This document shows positions 8,831-16,639 of a stretch of DNA of 64,000 bases, piece after piece. Made by a program: the position numbers and the translations under genes. The first letter of the stretch is position 1. Each line of letters opens with the position of its first letter. The notes beneath the pieces are model-generated. The model saw nothing but the letters and a program-made list of their open reading frames with translations. It did no database searches and was not told the DNA's origin. The stretch is from Clostridiales bacterium (GTDB lineage Bacteria; Bacillota; Clostridia; Christensenellales; Borkfalkiaceae). The stretch lies in NCBI GenBank assembly GCA_015055615.1, contig SVHT01000003.1, positions 123,669-187,668 of the forward strand, in the 5' to 3' direction.

Positions 8831-8859
8831 ATTATATCCTATATGCGTGTATTTGTCAA
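8831..8859 (-). promoter_or_regulatory. Promoter of hup
   Basis: On the minus strand a perfect TTGACA (8859-8854), 17-bp spacer and perfect TATAAT (8836-8831). Confidence 0.88.
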
Positions 8860-8951
8860 GGGGTTAAAATAAAAAAAATGCCGAAAAAGCTTGAAAAATA
8901 AAGGTTTTTTCGGTTTTTTAGAGAGTAAAAAAGAAAAAACGGCTTTTATGA

Positions 8952-8998
8952 GAAAAAAACAGCCGCATACCGCTGAAATAAAGGGGTTGCGACTGTTT
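8952..8998 (-). terminator. Terminator after the YitT-family gene
   Basis: On the minus strand AAACAGTCGCA pairs with TGCGGCTGTTT across a 20-nt loop, followed by a run of T. Confidence 0.75.
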
Positions 8999-9015
8999 TG
9001 TCCGTCTATGTAAAT

Positions 9016-10029
9016 TTACATTTCATCCGAGAAAAAACCAAGCCCTAAAACTTGGGAAACTTTGCTCATAACGGCAAAGGAATCGGGGTCGATTTGCTTT
9101 ATCAATCTTCGTACGGTGGCTACTTGCCGACGGCTAACCACGATGACCAGCATCGTGCGGTTTTCTTGCGTATACATACCCTTTGCCGGCATAGAGGTTA
9201 CGCCACGGCTCAGCTCTTTCATCAACACGCGGGACATCAACTCCGGTTTCTCCGTGATAATTCTAAACTCAACGGCGGAGTGGTATCCGTGGGTAACCGT
9301 TTCGTTGGTTTTACTCTCGATATATGCCTCAAACGCCGCCATCATAATGGGAAGTAAGGTCGCGCCGTAATCGATTTTTCCGTTTACCTTTACGTAGAAA
9401 ACGAACACGGACGAGCCGATAATCACACAGTTAATCATGAAGATAACCCAAGCGATAGAGGCAGCGTTGAATTTCTTCTGAATCATGACCGCCGCGATAT
9501 CCGCGCCGCCCGTACTGCCACCGACCTTAAACGCCAACGCAATAGCCAAACCGATACAAAGCCCTGCCGCAATCGCCGCGAAGATTCTTTCGCCTCCCTC
9601 GCCAAAGACGATACGGAAATCGTCAAATACAAGCTCGAACAGGAACAACCACAGCGATTGAAGACCGATATTTGTCGCGGAAAGGATAGCAAACCGCTTT
9701 TTTACAAAGAAAAAGGACAGAATAACGAGGGGGAGGTTCAAACACAAAATGATAGCGAATTGCGGAACCTTATAATTCGACGCCACGTTGATTAAAATTG
9801 CGATACCGCTTGCCCCGCCGATGGTGAAGTCGTTGGGTGTAATCAGGCTGTGCGCGGCAAAGGCAATTAGGAGCGAGGAAAGAATTGTATAAACGAACGC
9901 CTTTATCCAAAGCATCGCTTTGCCTTTGGCACTGCTCGCTGAAGGGTCGATATTATCCTTGGTGATTTTGGGCGGTAACGGGGCGTGGCCGTCCGCGGGT
10001 GCCACCTCAAAAAGGTCTTTTTCTTCCAT
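9016..10029 (-). CDS. YitT family membrane protein
   Basis: A 337-residue integral membrane protein. A hydrophilic N-terminal tail of about 40 residues is followed by about five to six hydrophobic helices (roughly residues 43-225), with the glycine-rich GGSTGGADI between helices. A soluble C-terminal domain follows (about 230-337; DUF2179-like, beginning SAVEFRIIT). This is the YitT/DUF161 architecture. The transported or sensed substrate of the family is not established. It lies 58 bp downstream of rplI with no terminator between them, so it may be read through from the rplI promoter. Confidence 0.85.
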   Translation of the reverse strand: MEEKDLFEVAPADGHAPLPPKITKDNIDPSASSAKGKAMLWIKAFVYTILSSLLIAFAAHSLITPNDFTIGGASGIAILINVASNYKVPQFAIILCLNLPLVILSFFFVKKRFAILSATNIGLQSLWLFLFELVFDDFRIVFGEGGERIFAAIAAGLCIGLAIALAFKVGGSTGGADIAAVMIQKKFNAASIAWVIFMINCVIIGSSVFVFYVKVNGKIDYGATLLPIMMAAFEAYIESKTNETVTHGYHSAVEFRIITEKPELMSRVLMKELSRGVTSMPAKGMYTQENRTMLVIVVSRRQVATVRRLIKQIDPDSFAVMSKVSQVLGLGFFSDEM

Positions 10030-10087
10030 ATTAAAAACCTCGTGTTGAGTATTTATAGGTGCATTGAGCGCAAATTAGCGAATTTAC

Positions 10088-10528
10088 TTATAAAGCCTCG
10101 ACGACAACGGTAATTTTCGAGGTTACGTTTTCCATCAGACGAATTTCTGCGGGGAAGGAACCGAGCGCCTTTACGTTGTCCATTTTGATTTTCTTTTTAT
10201 CGATATCAAAGCCGAGCTCCGCAAGCGCCGCCGCTACGTGCGCCGACGATACCGACCCGAACATTTTACCGTTTTCGCCCGTTTTAATTTTTACAGACAC
10301 GGACTTGCCTTCCAAGGTCGCCGCCAATTCTTTGAGCGCCTTCACTTCTTCCGCTTTATGGAATTCCTGCGCCGCCTTCTTTTGCGCCGCCTCGTGGATA
10401 TTGCTTGCGGTAGCCGCTTGCGCCATACCTTTTTTAATCAAGAAATTGCGTCCGTAGCCGTCCGCCACTTCCACAACGTCGCCCTTCTTGCCCAAACCTT
10501 TTACGTCCAATTTTAAAATAACTTTCAT
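10088..10528 (-). CDS. rplI: 50S ribosomal protein L9
   Basis: Large-subunit protein of 146 residues. The N-terminal domain has [16 protein letters not shown] and [11 protein letters not shown], followed by a long charged connecting helix and the C-terminal rRNA-binding domain. The frame has upstream ATGs at 10552 and 10534. I chose the ATG at 10528 because L9 proteins begin MKVI and GGAGG lies 8 nt upstream. L9 often neighbours dnaB or a DHH phosphoesterase gene; here it is followed only by the YitT gene. Confidence 0.95.
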   Translation of the reverse strand: MKVILKLDVKGLGKKGDVVEVADGYGRNFLIKKGMAQAATASNIHEAAQKKAAQEFHKAEEVKALKELAATLEGKSVSVKIKTGENGKMFGSVSSAHVAAALAELGFDIDKKKIKMDNVKALGSFPAEIRLMENVTSKITVVVEAL

Positions 10529-10562
10529 CTGCATATCCTCCGTCATTTTCACTTCTTTTTAT

Positions 10563-10591
10563 ATTGTAGCGTAAAATTTAGCAAATGTCAA
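10563..10591 (-). promoter_or_regulatory. Promoter of rplI
   Basis: Minus strand TTGACA (10591-10586), 17-bp spacer, TACAAT (10568-10563). Confidence 0.85.
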
Positions 10592-10645
10592 TATTTTTTT
10601 GGAAATTGAACATACTGTATTTACCGATTAAGGAGGAAAAATATC

Positions 10646-10807
10646 ATGGAAACACGTGAAGTAAACACGAGTATCGGTTGTAACGTGACCGATTGCAAGT
10701 ACAACAAAGCAGGGGATTTTTGCACGTTGCACAAAATCCACGTAGGTAATACGTGTAGCTGCGACGCAGAAAGCTGTACCTGCTGTGACAGCTTTGAAAG
10801 AAAATAA
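10646..10807 (+). CDS. DUF1540 domain cysteine-rich mini-protein
   Basis: A 53-residue protein with eight cysteines in a DUF1540-like pattern: IGCNVTDCKYN, FCTL, CSCDAESCTCCDSF. The spacing suggests a small metal-binding fold, perhaps zinc, in the cytoplasm. A strong AAGGAGG lies 9 nt before the ATG and a strong terminator follows, so it is its own transcription unit. The biological role of DUF1540 is unknown. Confidence 0.88.
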   Translation: METREVNTSIGCNVTDCKYNKAGDFCTLHKIHVGNTCSCDAESCTCCDSFERK

Positions 10808-10828
10808 GCGCGCGCTTGCAAAAAAGAG

Positions 10829-10858
10829 CCGCCTTGCCGTTTGGCAGGGCGGTTTTTT
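10829..10858 (+). terminator. Terminator after the DUF1540 gene
   Basis: 10-bp stem CCGCCTTGCC / GGCAGGGCGG with GTTT loop and six T. Confidence 0.9.
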
Positions 10859-10867
10859 GATGTTTTA

Positions 10868-10932
10868 TATCGTAATAATTTATCGAAATATAATATCGAA
10901 AAAACTTATCGAAAAAATATATCGAATCAATA
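10868..10932. repeat. 13-bp tandem repeat array (TATCGA iterations)
   Basis: Five units begin TATCG at 10868, 10881, 10894, 10907 and 10920, exactly 13 bp apart. Unit examples are TATCGAAATATAA and TATCGAAAAAACT. Further TATCGAT copies sit at 10939, at 10967 (inside the promoter spacer) and, inverted, at 10995-11001 just after the start point. Only the TATCGA core is conserved, which points to protein binding sites rather than simple repeat slippage. Confidence 0.8.
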
Positions 10933-10958
10933 ATTTTTTATCGATTGCATAAAATCGC

Positions 10959-10987
10959 TTGCTTTTTATCGATTAAGTGTGTATAAT
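10959..10987 (+). promoter_or_regulatory. Promoter of the PfoR-like gene with TATCGAT in the spacer
   Basis: -35 TTGCTT (10959-10964), 17-bp spacer, -10 TATAAT (10982-10987). The TATCGAT box at 10967-10973 lies between the two elements and an inverted copy lies at 10995-11001, an arrangement suited to repression. Confidence 0.75.
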
Positions 10988-11022
10988 GGTATCAATCGAT
11001 AAAAAAAGTGGGAGTTAATTTT

Positions 11023-12147
11023 ATGGCACAAACGGAAAAATTGACGGTAAAACAAAAAATCGCACGTTATTTTAAAACGTTGCCAAAGCGGTATTTTATT
11101 ACGGCGTTTTCGGGTATGGCGCAAGGGCTGTTCGTCACCTTGATTGCGGGTACGATTTTGGCACAGATTGCAGGCTGGATAAACGAAATCGGGAACGGCA
11201 ATTACGTGGGCAATACGCTGTTGTACATAGCCAAAATTGCAAAGACCTTGATGGGCGCAGGGATTGGCGTCGGTATTGCGCATGCGCTTGAAAAAAACAA
11301 GTTGCTGACCTTTTCCGCAGCCGTTGCGGGTATGGTCGGGGCGTTTTCGGATAAGCTAATGGTGGACGCGGGGGCGTTCACGACGCTTGCGCTCGGTGCG
11401 CCGGGGAATCCTATCGGCGCGTACGTGGTAACCATGCTCGTTGTGGAAATCGTCGGTTTGTACGCAGGCAAGACAAAGCTCGATATTTTGCTCGTACCCT
11501 TGGGTGTATTGGTGCTTGCTTTGGGTGGTGTATTCGTGGCGTATCCGTTCAGTTGGCTTGTCGGAAAGCTTGGCAATTTGATTGCAGTAGCGACGAAAAT
11601 TACCCCCTTTGTTATGGGGATTGTCATAGCGGTTGTTATGGGTATTTTGCTGACGATGCCGACGTCGTCTGCGGCGATATGGGTGGCGGTTTCCGCGCAG
11701 ATCTCGTCGGGAAATACGAACGCAATGTTGATTGCGGGCGGCGCGGCTACGGTGGGGTGCGCTTGCCATATGATTGGTTTCGCTGTGGCGAGTTTCCGTG
11801 AAAACAAAGTCAGTGGGTTAATTTCGCAAGGCATTGGGACGAGTATGTTGCAGATTCCCAATATCATGAAAAAGCCGATTATTATGCTGCCGATGATTAT
11901 ATCCAGCGCGATTTGCGGTCCGTTGGCAACCTGTGTGTTTGGGCTCAAATGCGGCGAAGGCGGCGGTATGGGTACGAGCGGTTTGGTCGGCGTGTTCGAT
12001 TTGTTTAAATATACGAACGGCGCTCTCGGGTACGTGGGCATCGTGCTGCTGATGTTTGTTCTGCCCGCTTTGCTCAATATTTTGATTTCGGAATTTATGC
12101 GCAAAAAGGGTTGGATTAAAAAGGGCGATATGAAATTGGATTTATAA
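11023..12147 (+). CDS. PTS EIIC-like / PfoR family membrane protein
   Basis: A 374-residue polytopic membrane protein of about ten hydrophobic segments, rich in Gly and Ala. It resembles the PTS_EIIC_2 family, which includes PfoR of Clostridium perfringens, named as a putative regulator of perfringolysin O. Typical stretches are GMAQGLFVTLIAGT near residue 32, GAGIGVGIAHALEKN and GEGGGMGTSGLVG near 316. No IIA or IIB domain is fused or adjacent, so sugar phosphorylation cannot be inferred. The ATG at 11023 has GGGAG 9 nt upstream and is preferred over the in-frame GTG at 11008. The promoter is embedded in an array of TATCGA boxes. Confidence 0.75.
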   Translation: MAQTEKLTVKQKIARYFKTLPKRYFITAFSGMAQGLFVTLIAGTILAQIAGWINEIGNGNYVGNTLLYIAKIAKTLMGAGIGVGIAHALEKNKLLTFSAAVAGMVGAFSDKLMVDAGAFTTLALGAPGNPIGAYVVTMLVVEIVGLYAGKTKLDILLVPLGVLVLALGGVFVAYPFSWLVGKLGNLIAVATKITPFVMGIVIAVVMGILLTMPTSSAAIWVAVSAQISSGNTNAMLIAGGAATVGCACHMIGFAVASFRENKVSGLISQGIGTSMLQIPNIMKKPIIMLPMIISSAICGPLATCVFGLKCGEGGGMGTSGLVGVFDLFKYTNGALGYVGIVLLMFVLPALLNILISEFMRKKGWIKKGDMKLDL

Positions 12148-12163
12148 TAGATTAAGAGGTAAT

Positions 12164-12197
12164 AAAAAAACCGAGCTCCGCGGAGTTCGGTTTTTTG
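12164..12197. terminator. Bidirectional terminator between converging genes
   Basis: The stem ACCGAGCTCC / GGAGTTCGGT is flanked by A and T runs, so it can end both the PfoR-like and the DUF1846 transcripts. Confidence 0.9.
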
Positions 12198-12200
12198 TTT

Positions 12201-13685
12201 TTATACTTGTTCGCTGACGATTACTTGGCGTTGGGGTTCGCAAGTTAAATGCATACCCAACGATTTAAAGGTTCGTTCGTCCACGTGCGCCAACATGACG
12301 GTGGAGTGTACTTCGCAATTTTTCAGCTTATCGAGCTGTGCTACCGCCTTTTTCGCTTTCGGGTCGTTGACTGCGCAAATGGAGAGCGCCATTAATACTT
12401 CGTCTGTGTGCAGACGGGGATTGACCGCGCCCATGTGTTTTACTTTCAGATATTGGAGGGGTTCGATAATAGTGGGGGAAATCAGCTCGATTTCGTCGTT
12501 GATACCGCCGAGCGCTTTCAAAGCGTTCAAAATCGCCGCCGCCGACGCGCCGAGCAAATCGCCCGTTTTTCCCGTTACGATACGTCCGTCGTTGAGCTCG
12601 ATAGCTACGGCGGGTGAGCCCGTCAATTCCGCTTTCGCAAGGGCGGGGGCAACCGCTTTTCTATCGTCCACGGAAATGCCCGATTTACTCATAAGCAGTT
12701 CCAATTTTGCGACGACGTCTTTGGGAATTCTACCTTTCTTCGCGTCGCAAAGCGCGGCGTAATAACGGCGGATAATTTCGTTTTGGGAGGCCTCGCGACA
12801 GACTTCGTCGTCCACAACGCAAAAACCTGCCATGTTTACGCCCATATCCGTGGGGGATTTGTAGGGGGAATACCCCAAAATCTTTTTCAGCATAGCCGAA
12901 ACGACGGGGAAAATTTCCACGTCGCGGTTGTAATTGACCGCCAGCGTTCCGTACGCCTCCAAATGGTAGGGGTCAATCATGTTCACGTCGTTAAGGTCGG
13001 CGGTTGCCGCTTCGTATGCCGCGTTGACGGGGTGCGAAAGGGGAATATTCCAAATCGGGAAAGTTTCAAACTTTGCATAGCCCGCCTTCACCCCACGCAG
13101 ATTTTCGTGATAGAGTTGCGAAAGGCAGGTCGCCATTTTCCCGCTCCCAGGGCCGGGCGCCGTCACGATAACGAGCCTTCTGCTCGTCGGCACGTATTCG
13201 TTTTTGCCATAGCCCTCGTCGCTGACGATTTTAGAAACGTCGTGCGGATACCCCTCGATTGCGTAGTGTTTATACACGGGGATACCGAGGTTGTTCAGCC
13301 GTTTGATAAACCCGTCCACAGCGGGCTGGGGCTGATACATCGTCATAACGACGCTACCTACGAACAGACCTTTGCTCTTAAAAATATCGATAAGCCGAAT
13401 AACGTCCGCGTCGTACGTGATACCAAGGTCGCTACGGTATTTGTTTTTAACGATATCGTTTGCGCTGATAACTACCAAAATCTCCGCAATCGAACGGAGT
13501 TTTAACAGCATTTTAATCTTACTGTCGGGCTCAAAACCGGGTAAAACGCGGGACGCGTGATAATCGTCAAAGAGCTTGCCACCGAATTCCAAATACAGCT
13601 TGTCCCCAAACGAATCAATGCGTTCTTGGATTTTTTCGGACTGCAAGGACAGATATTTTTTATTATCAAACCCGATTTTGTTCAT
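12201..13685 (-). CDS. DUF1846 domain-containing protein
   Basis: A 494-residue soluble protein matching the DUF1846 family by length and by conserved stretches: MNKIGFDNKKYL at the N-terminus, a glycine-rich nucleotide-like loop TAPGPGSGKMATCLSQLYH near residue 175, and DLNDVNMIDPYHLEAYG near 230. Members occur widely in Gram-positive bacteria, but the reaction is not established. The loop suggests phosphate or nucleotide binding; that is inference. AAAGGAG precedes the ATG, and the gene has its own promoter and terminator. Confidence 0.88.
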   Translation of the reverse strand: MNKIGFDNKKYLSLQSEKIQERIDSFGDKLYLEFGGKLFDDYHASRVLPGFEPDSKIKMLLKLRSIAEILVVISANDIVKNKYRSDLGITYDADVIRLIDIFKSKGLFVGSVVMTMYQPQPAVDGFIKRLNNLGIPVYKHYAIEGYPHDVSKIVSDEGYGKNEYVPTSRRLVIVTAPGPGSGKMATCLSQLYHENLRGVKAGYAKFETFPIWNIPLSHPVNAAYEAATADLNDVNMIDPYHLEAYGTLAVNYNRDVEIFPVVSAMLKKILGYSPYKSPTDMGVNMAGFCVVDDEVCREASQNEIIRRYYAALCDAKKGRIPKDVVAKLELLMSKSGISVDDRKAVAPALAKAELTGSPAVAIELNDGRIVTGKTGDLLGASAAAILNALKALGGINDEIELISPTIIEPLQYLKVKHMGAVNPRLHTDEVLMALSICAVNDPKAKKAVAQLDKLKNCEVHSTVMLAHVDERTFKSLGMHLTCEPQRQVIVSEQV

Positions 13686-13726
13686 AAACGTTCTCCTTTG
13701 TGGCTCCTCAAAACTTTATCCTATAT

Positions 13727-13756
13727 ATTGTAGCACAAACGGATAATAAAAGTCAA
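13727..13756 (-). promoter_or_regulatory. Promoter of the DUF1846 gene
   Basis: Minus strand TTGACT (13756-13751), 18-bp spacer, TACAAT (13732-13727). Confidence 0.75.
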
Positions 13757-13805
13757 CGGTAAAACGAAAAATATCCGCCCGCAAAAGTGTTTTTTTTATT
13801 ATATA

Positions 13806-13835
13806 AAAAACCGCCCTATAAAAGGACGGTTTTTC
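13806..13835 (-). terminator. Terminator after the Nudix gene
   Basis: On the minus strand AAAAACCGTCC pairs with GGGCGGTTTTT (one G-T pair), with an AT-rich tail. On the plus strand the same stem has a C-A mismatch, so it is oriented for the minus strand. Confidence 0.75.
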
Positions 13836-13853
13836 CAAGTCGCCATTGCTTGC

Positions 13854-14348
13854 TTAAATCTTCTTTTTGAGTTCCCGTACGGCGTTGTTTAAGAAGAATT
13901 CTGCCGTCGTGCCCTTGCGGATAAGCTGTACAGCCTCTTCGGGGGTGCACCAACGCGCCTCTGCGATTTCGTTTTTCGCAATCTTCAACGCCTTTTCCTC
14001 AACAACCACGACAAAGTTCAGCATCAACACTTCCTTTTTTGCATGGTAACGCGAGGACATATACTTCGCCTTTACTACGTCCAAACCAAGTTCTTCTTTG
14101 ATTTCGCGGGGGATTGTCTTTTCCGCGTTCTCGCCTTTTTTAATGTACCCTGCAAACAGGATAAAGTCCTCGTCGTTGACGTGTCTTGCCAACAGAATTT
14201 TGTCCTGCGCGCGGTTGGTTACGACCATGGAAACCGCAATCGGGAATTGGGGAAACATATACGATTGACATTTTTCGCAATAGGGAATTAAGCCTTCGTT
14301 TTCACAAAAGCGCAAAGTTGTTTTCGCGCCACACTCTCTACAATACAT
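13854..14348 (-). CDS. Nudix hydrolase with zinc-ribbon N-terminus (NudC-like)
   Basis: A 164-residue cytoplasmic hydrolase. An N-terminal zinc ribbon (CRECG near residue 3, CEKC near 24) precedes a Nudix fold whose box GYIKKGENAEKT...REIKEELGL, near residues 67-89, fits the consensus GX5EX7REUXEEXGU. The ribbon-plus-Nudix layout is that of NADH pyrophosphatases (NudC), which also remove NAD caps from RNA, but the protein is shorter than NudC and the SQPWPFPxS-type motif is not seen. The exact substrate is therefore uncertain. AAGGAGG lies 6 nt before the ATG. Confidence 0.85.
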   Translation of the reverse strand: MYCRECGAKTTLRFCENEGLIPYCEKCQSYMFPQFPIAVSMVVTNRAQDKILLARHVNDEDFILFAGYIKKGENAEKTIPREIKEELGLDVVKAKYMSSRYHAKKEVLMLNFVVVVEEKALKIAKNEIAEARWCTPEEAVQLIRKGTTAEFFLNNAVRELKKKI

Positions 14349-14403
14349 AAAAAACCTCCTTATCAGCGCTTTGCCTACGCGCCTAAATACTCTGTTCCTT
14401 TAT

Positions 14404-14432
14404 ATAATACCCCTTTTTTTGTCGATTGTCAA
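14404..14432 (-). promoter_or_regulatory. Promoter of the Nudix gene
   Basis: Minus strand TTGACA (14432-14427), 17-bp spacer, TATTAT (14409-14404). Confidence 0.78.
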
Positions 14433-14529
14433 TATAGATAAAAAAATTTTTTGCCCTTTTCCATAAGTTTTTCTAATACTTTATATAAAAAAATTCTAAA
14501 AAATACCGCTGTTTTTTTTGCGCCAGCGC

Positions 14530-14558
14530 TTGAAAATCACGGGGGTATATGCTATAAT
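14530..14558 (+). promoter_or_regulatory. Promoter of ddh
   Basis: -35 TTGAAA (14530-14535), 17-bp spacer, -10 TATAAT (14553-14558). Confidence 0.8.
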
Positions 14559-14626
14559 GATAAACGGAAAACGTTTTGAAAGATTTTCCGCTTATTTTTT
14601 GAAAGGAAGAACGAGGTATAAAGAAA

Positions 14627-15610
14627 ATGTCTATCAAAATCGGCATTTACGGCTACGGCAATCTCGGCCGCGGCGTGGAATTGGCAGTTGCGCAAAATCC
14701 CGATATGACGGCGGTGGGTGTGTTTACCCGCCGTGCCCCCGACAGCGTAAAGACGTTGACGGGTATCCCCGTTTTTGCGGCAAACGACGCGCCTAATATG
14801 CTTGGCAAAATCGACGTAATGATTATCTGTGGCGGTAGCGCAACCGATTTGCCCCAGCAAACCCCTGCGCTCGCGCGATATTTTAACGTCGTGGACAGTT
14901 TTGATACGCACGCCAATATTCCTACGCACGTAGCGTCGGTAGAGGCGGTGGCAAAGCAGGCAAAGACAACGGCGCTTGTGTCCGCAGGATGGGACCCTGG
15001 TATGTTTTCGATTGCGCGTTTGTACGCCGATGCGATTTTGCCCGAAGGGAAAGATTATACCTTTTGGGGGAAAGGGGTCAGCCAAGGGCACTCCGACGCG
15101 ATTCGCCGTATCGAGGGGGTAGAGGACGCAAGACAGTACACAATCCCCGTTGCAGAGGCGTTGAACGCGGTACGTAGTGGGTGCTCGCCTCAATTAACGA
15201 CGGCGCAAAAGCACGAAAGAGAGTGCTTTGTCGTGGCGAAAGAGGGCGCGGATTTGGCGCGTATCGAACGGGAAATCAAGACCATGCCCAACTACTTTGC
15301 CGACTATCATACCACCGTGCATTTTATTTCGAAAGCGGAAATGCAAGAAAAGCATAGCGGTTTGCCCCACGGTGGCGCGGTTATCCGCAACGGCGTGACG
15401 GGTATGGAAAAACAGAACAAGCACGTCGTAGAATTTTCGTTAAAGCTGGGGTCCAATCCCGAATTTACGGCGTCCGTTTTGGTGGCGTGCGCCCGCGCGA
15501 CGTACCGTCTCAACGAAAAGGGGGAATACGGTTGCAAGACGATGCTGGACGTACCGCCCGCCTACCTTTCGATAAAACCCCGCGAAGAACTGATTGCCAC
15601 TTTGCTGTAA
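14627..15610 (+). CDS. ddh: meso-Diaminopimelate D-dehydrogenase
   Basis: NADPH-dependent enzyme making meso-diaminopimelate in one step from tetrahydrodipicolinate, for lysine and peptidoglycan. The 327-residue length fits. The Rossmann motif GIYGYGNLGRGVE is near residue 6, VVDSFDTHANIP near 88 and SAGWDPGMFSI near 118, all features of the family. It indicates a cell wall based on meso-DAP or at least a DAP-derived lysine route. The gene is monocistronic, between a promoter at 14530 and a terminator at 15634. Confidence 0.93.
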   Translation: MSIKIGIYGYGNLGRGVELAVAQNPDMTAVGVFTRRAPDSVKTLTGIPVFAANDAPNMLGKIDVMIICGGSATDLPQQTPALARYFNVVDSFDTHANIPTHVASVEAVAKQAKTTALVSAGWDPGMFSIARLYADAILPEGKDYTFWGKGVSQGHSDAIRRIEGVEDARQYTIPVAEALNAVRSGCSPQLTTAQKHERECFVVAKEGADLARIEREIKTMPNYFADYHTTVHFISKAEMQEKHSGLPHGGAVIRNGVTGMEKQNKHVVEFSLKLGSNPEFTASVLVACARATYRLNEKGEYGCKTMLDVPPAYLSIKPREELIATLL

Positions 15611-15633
15611 TCAGAAATATAAAACGACAGAGA

Positions 15634-15663
15634 AACAGTCCTGTTTTCGGGGCTGTTTTTTGC
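15634..15663 (+). terminator. Terminator after ddh
   Basis: 8-bp stem AACAGTCC / GGGCTGTT followed by T-rich sequence. Confidence 0.75.
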
Positions 15664-15756
15664 TTGTGCTTTTTATAAAAAAGCAAAAAGGGAAAAAGTC
15701 ATACAAAAAGGTGACGCAAAGGGAAGAGATTTTTTTTGTTTTTCCGTTGCGAACAC

Positions 15757-15785
15757 TTGAAAAAAGAAAAAAAATCATATATAAT
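15757..15785 (+). promoter_or_regulatory. Promoter of the membrane protein and sulfatase operon
   Basis: -35 TTGAAA (15757-15762), 17-bp A-rich spacer, -10 TATAAT (15780-15785). Confidence 0.75.
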
Positions 15786-15871
15786 GTAAAAGGAAAGTTA
15801 TGCAAAAGAGCTCTTTTATGGGCAGAAAAGCCTCAAAAGAGGGAACGTACAGAAAAGAAAAAGGAAGAATT

Positions 15872-16624
15872 ATGAACTATTCTGTGTTCGATGGAAAAAA
15901 GCTTTTGATAAATTTAGCGCGGTTTGCGCTGTATATGGCGTTGATTCTCGTCACGCCCTATCTTGCGGGTTTTACGTCGCCTTGGTTTATCCAAATTTCC
16001 TATAACCAGCTTACGCCTTTCTTCGTAAAGGTCGTATTGACGTTGCTTTGGTTGATGGAAATTGGCATTATCGTGCTCGTGGAGCGTTTGATAAAGCGTA
16101 AAAAAGCTAAGCAACAAGCGGGCGAGCAAGTGGCGATTAAAGAGCCGAAAAGCAAGAAGGAAAAGAAAGAAATTTCCGTATTGCCCTTAAAGAACGTCTT
16201 GATTATCGTGGGCATAATCCTGGCTTGCTTGGTTGTGGTTGGATTGCAGATTGGGTTGGAAGTAAAGCCTTTCTACGATATGGCGCAAAGGGTAACCTCG
16301 GCGTACGATTATCTCAACAACGTCGGACCGATTATTTTGGCGGTGGCAAAATGCCTTTGGACCGTCTTGATTATCAAGGTGGCGCTGGGTATGGGCGAAG
16401 CGGTGTTCGGCGTCCTTGAAAGTAAGGCTTGGAAGGCGATTTTGACTTGGGGCTTTGCAACGATATTGCTGTTCTCGTTCGGCTTATACGATATCGTTTC
16501 CAGCGAGAGCAAATACGCATGGACGTACGTGCTGTTCTATCTTTTGTTCCCCTTGCTGTATTGGTTGACGAAGAAGAGCGACGGTAAGTTCTACCTGATT
16601 ATTCTGTTTATCTATATTTTCTAA
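15872..16624 (+). CDS. Polytopic membrane protein of unknown function
   Basis: A 250-residue protein with about six hydrophobic segments (roughly residues 10-30, 45-65, 105-125, 150-185, 190-210 and 215-245) and a basic cytoplasmic loop rich in Lys (about residues 67-100, RKKAKQQ...KSKKEKKE). I do not recognise a family. The frame is open to 15800, but the ATG at 15872 has AAAGGAAG upstream. It ends 15 bp before the LTA-synthase-like gene and shares its promoter, so a role in polymer export or envelope assembly alongside that enzyme is a reasonable guess only. Confidence 0.7.
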   Translation: MNYSVFDGKKLLINLARFALYMALILVTPYLAGFTSPWFIQISYNQLTPFFVKVVLTLLWLMEIGIIVLVERLIKRKKAKQQAGEQVAIKEPKSKKEKKEISVLPLKNVLIIVGIILACLVVVGLQIGLEVKPFYDMAQRVTSAYDYLNNVGPIILAVAKCLWTVLIIKVALGMGEAVFGVLESKAWKAILTWGFATILLFSFGLYDIVSSESKYAWTYVLFYLLFPLLYWLTKKSDGKFYLIILFIYIF

Positions 16625-16639
16625 GAGGGGCGCGAAAAA

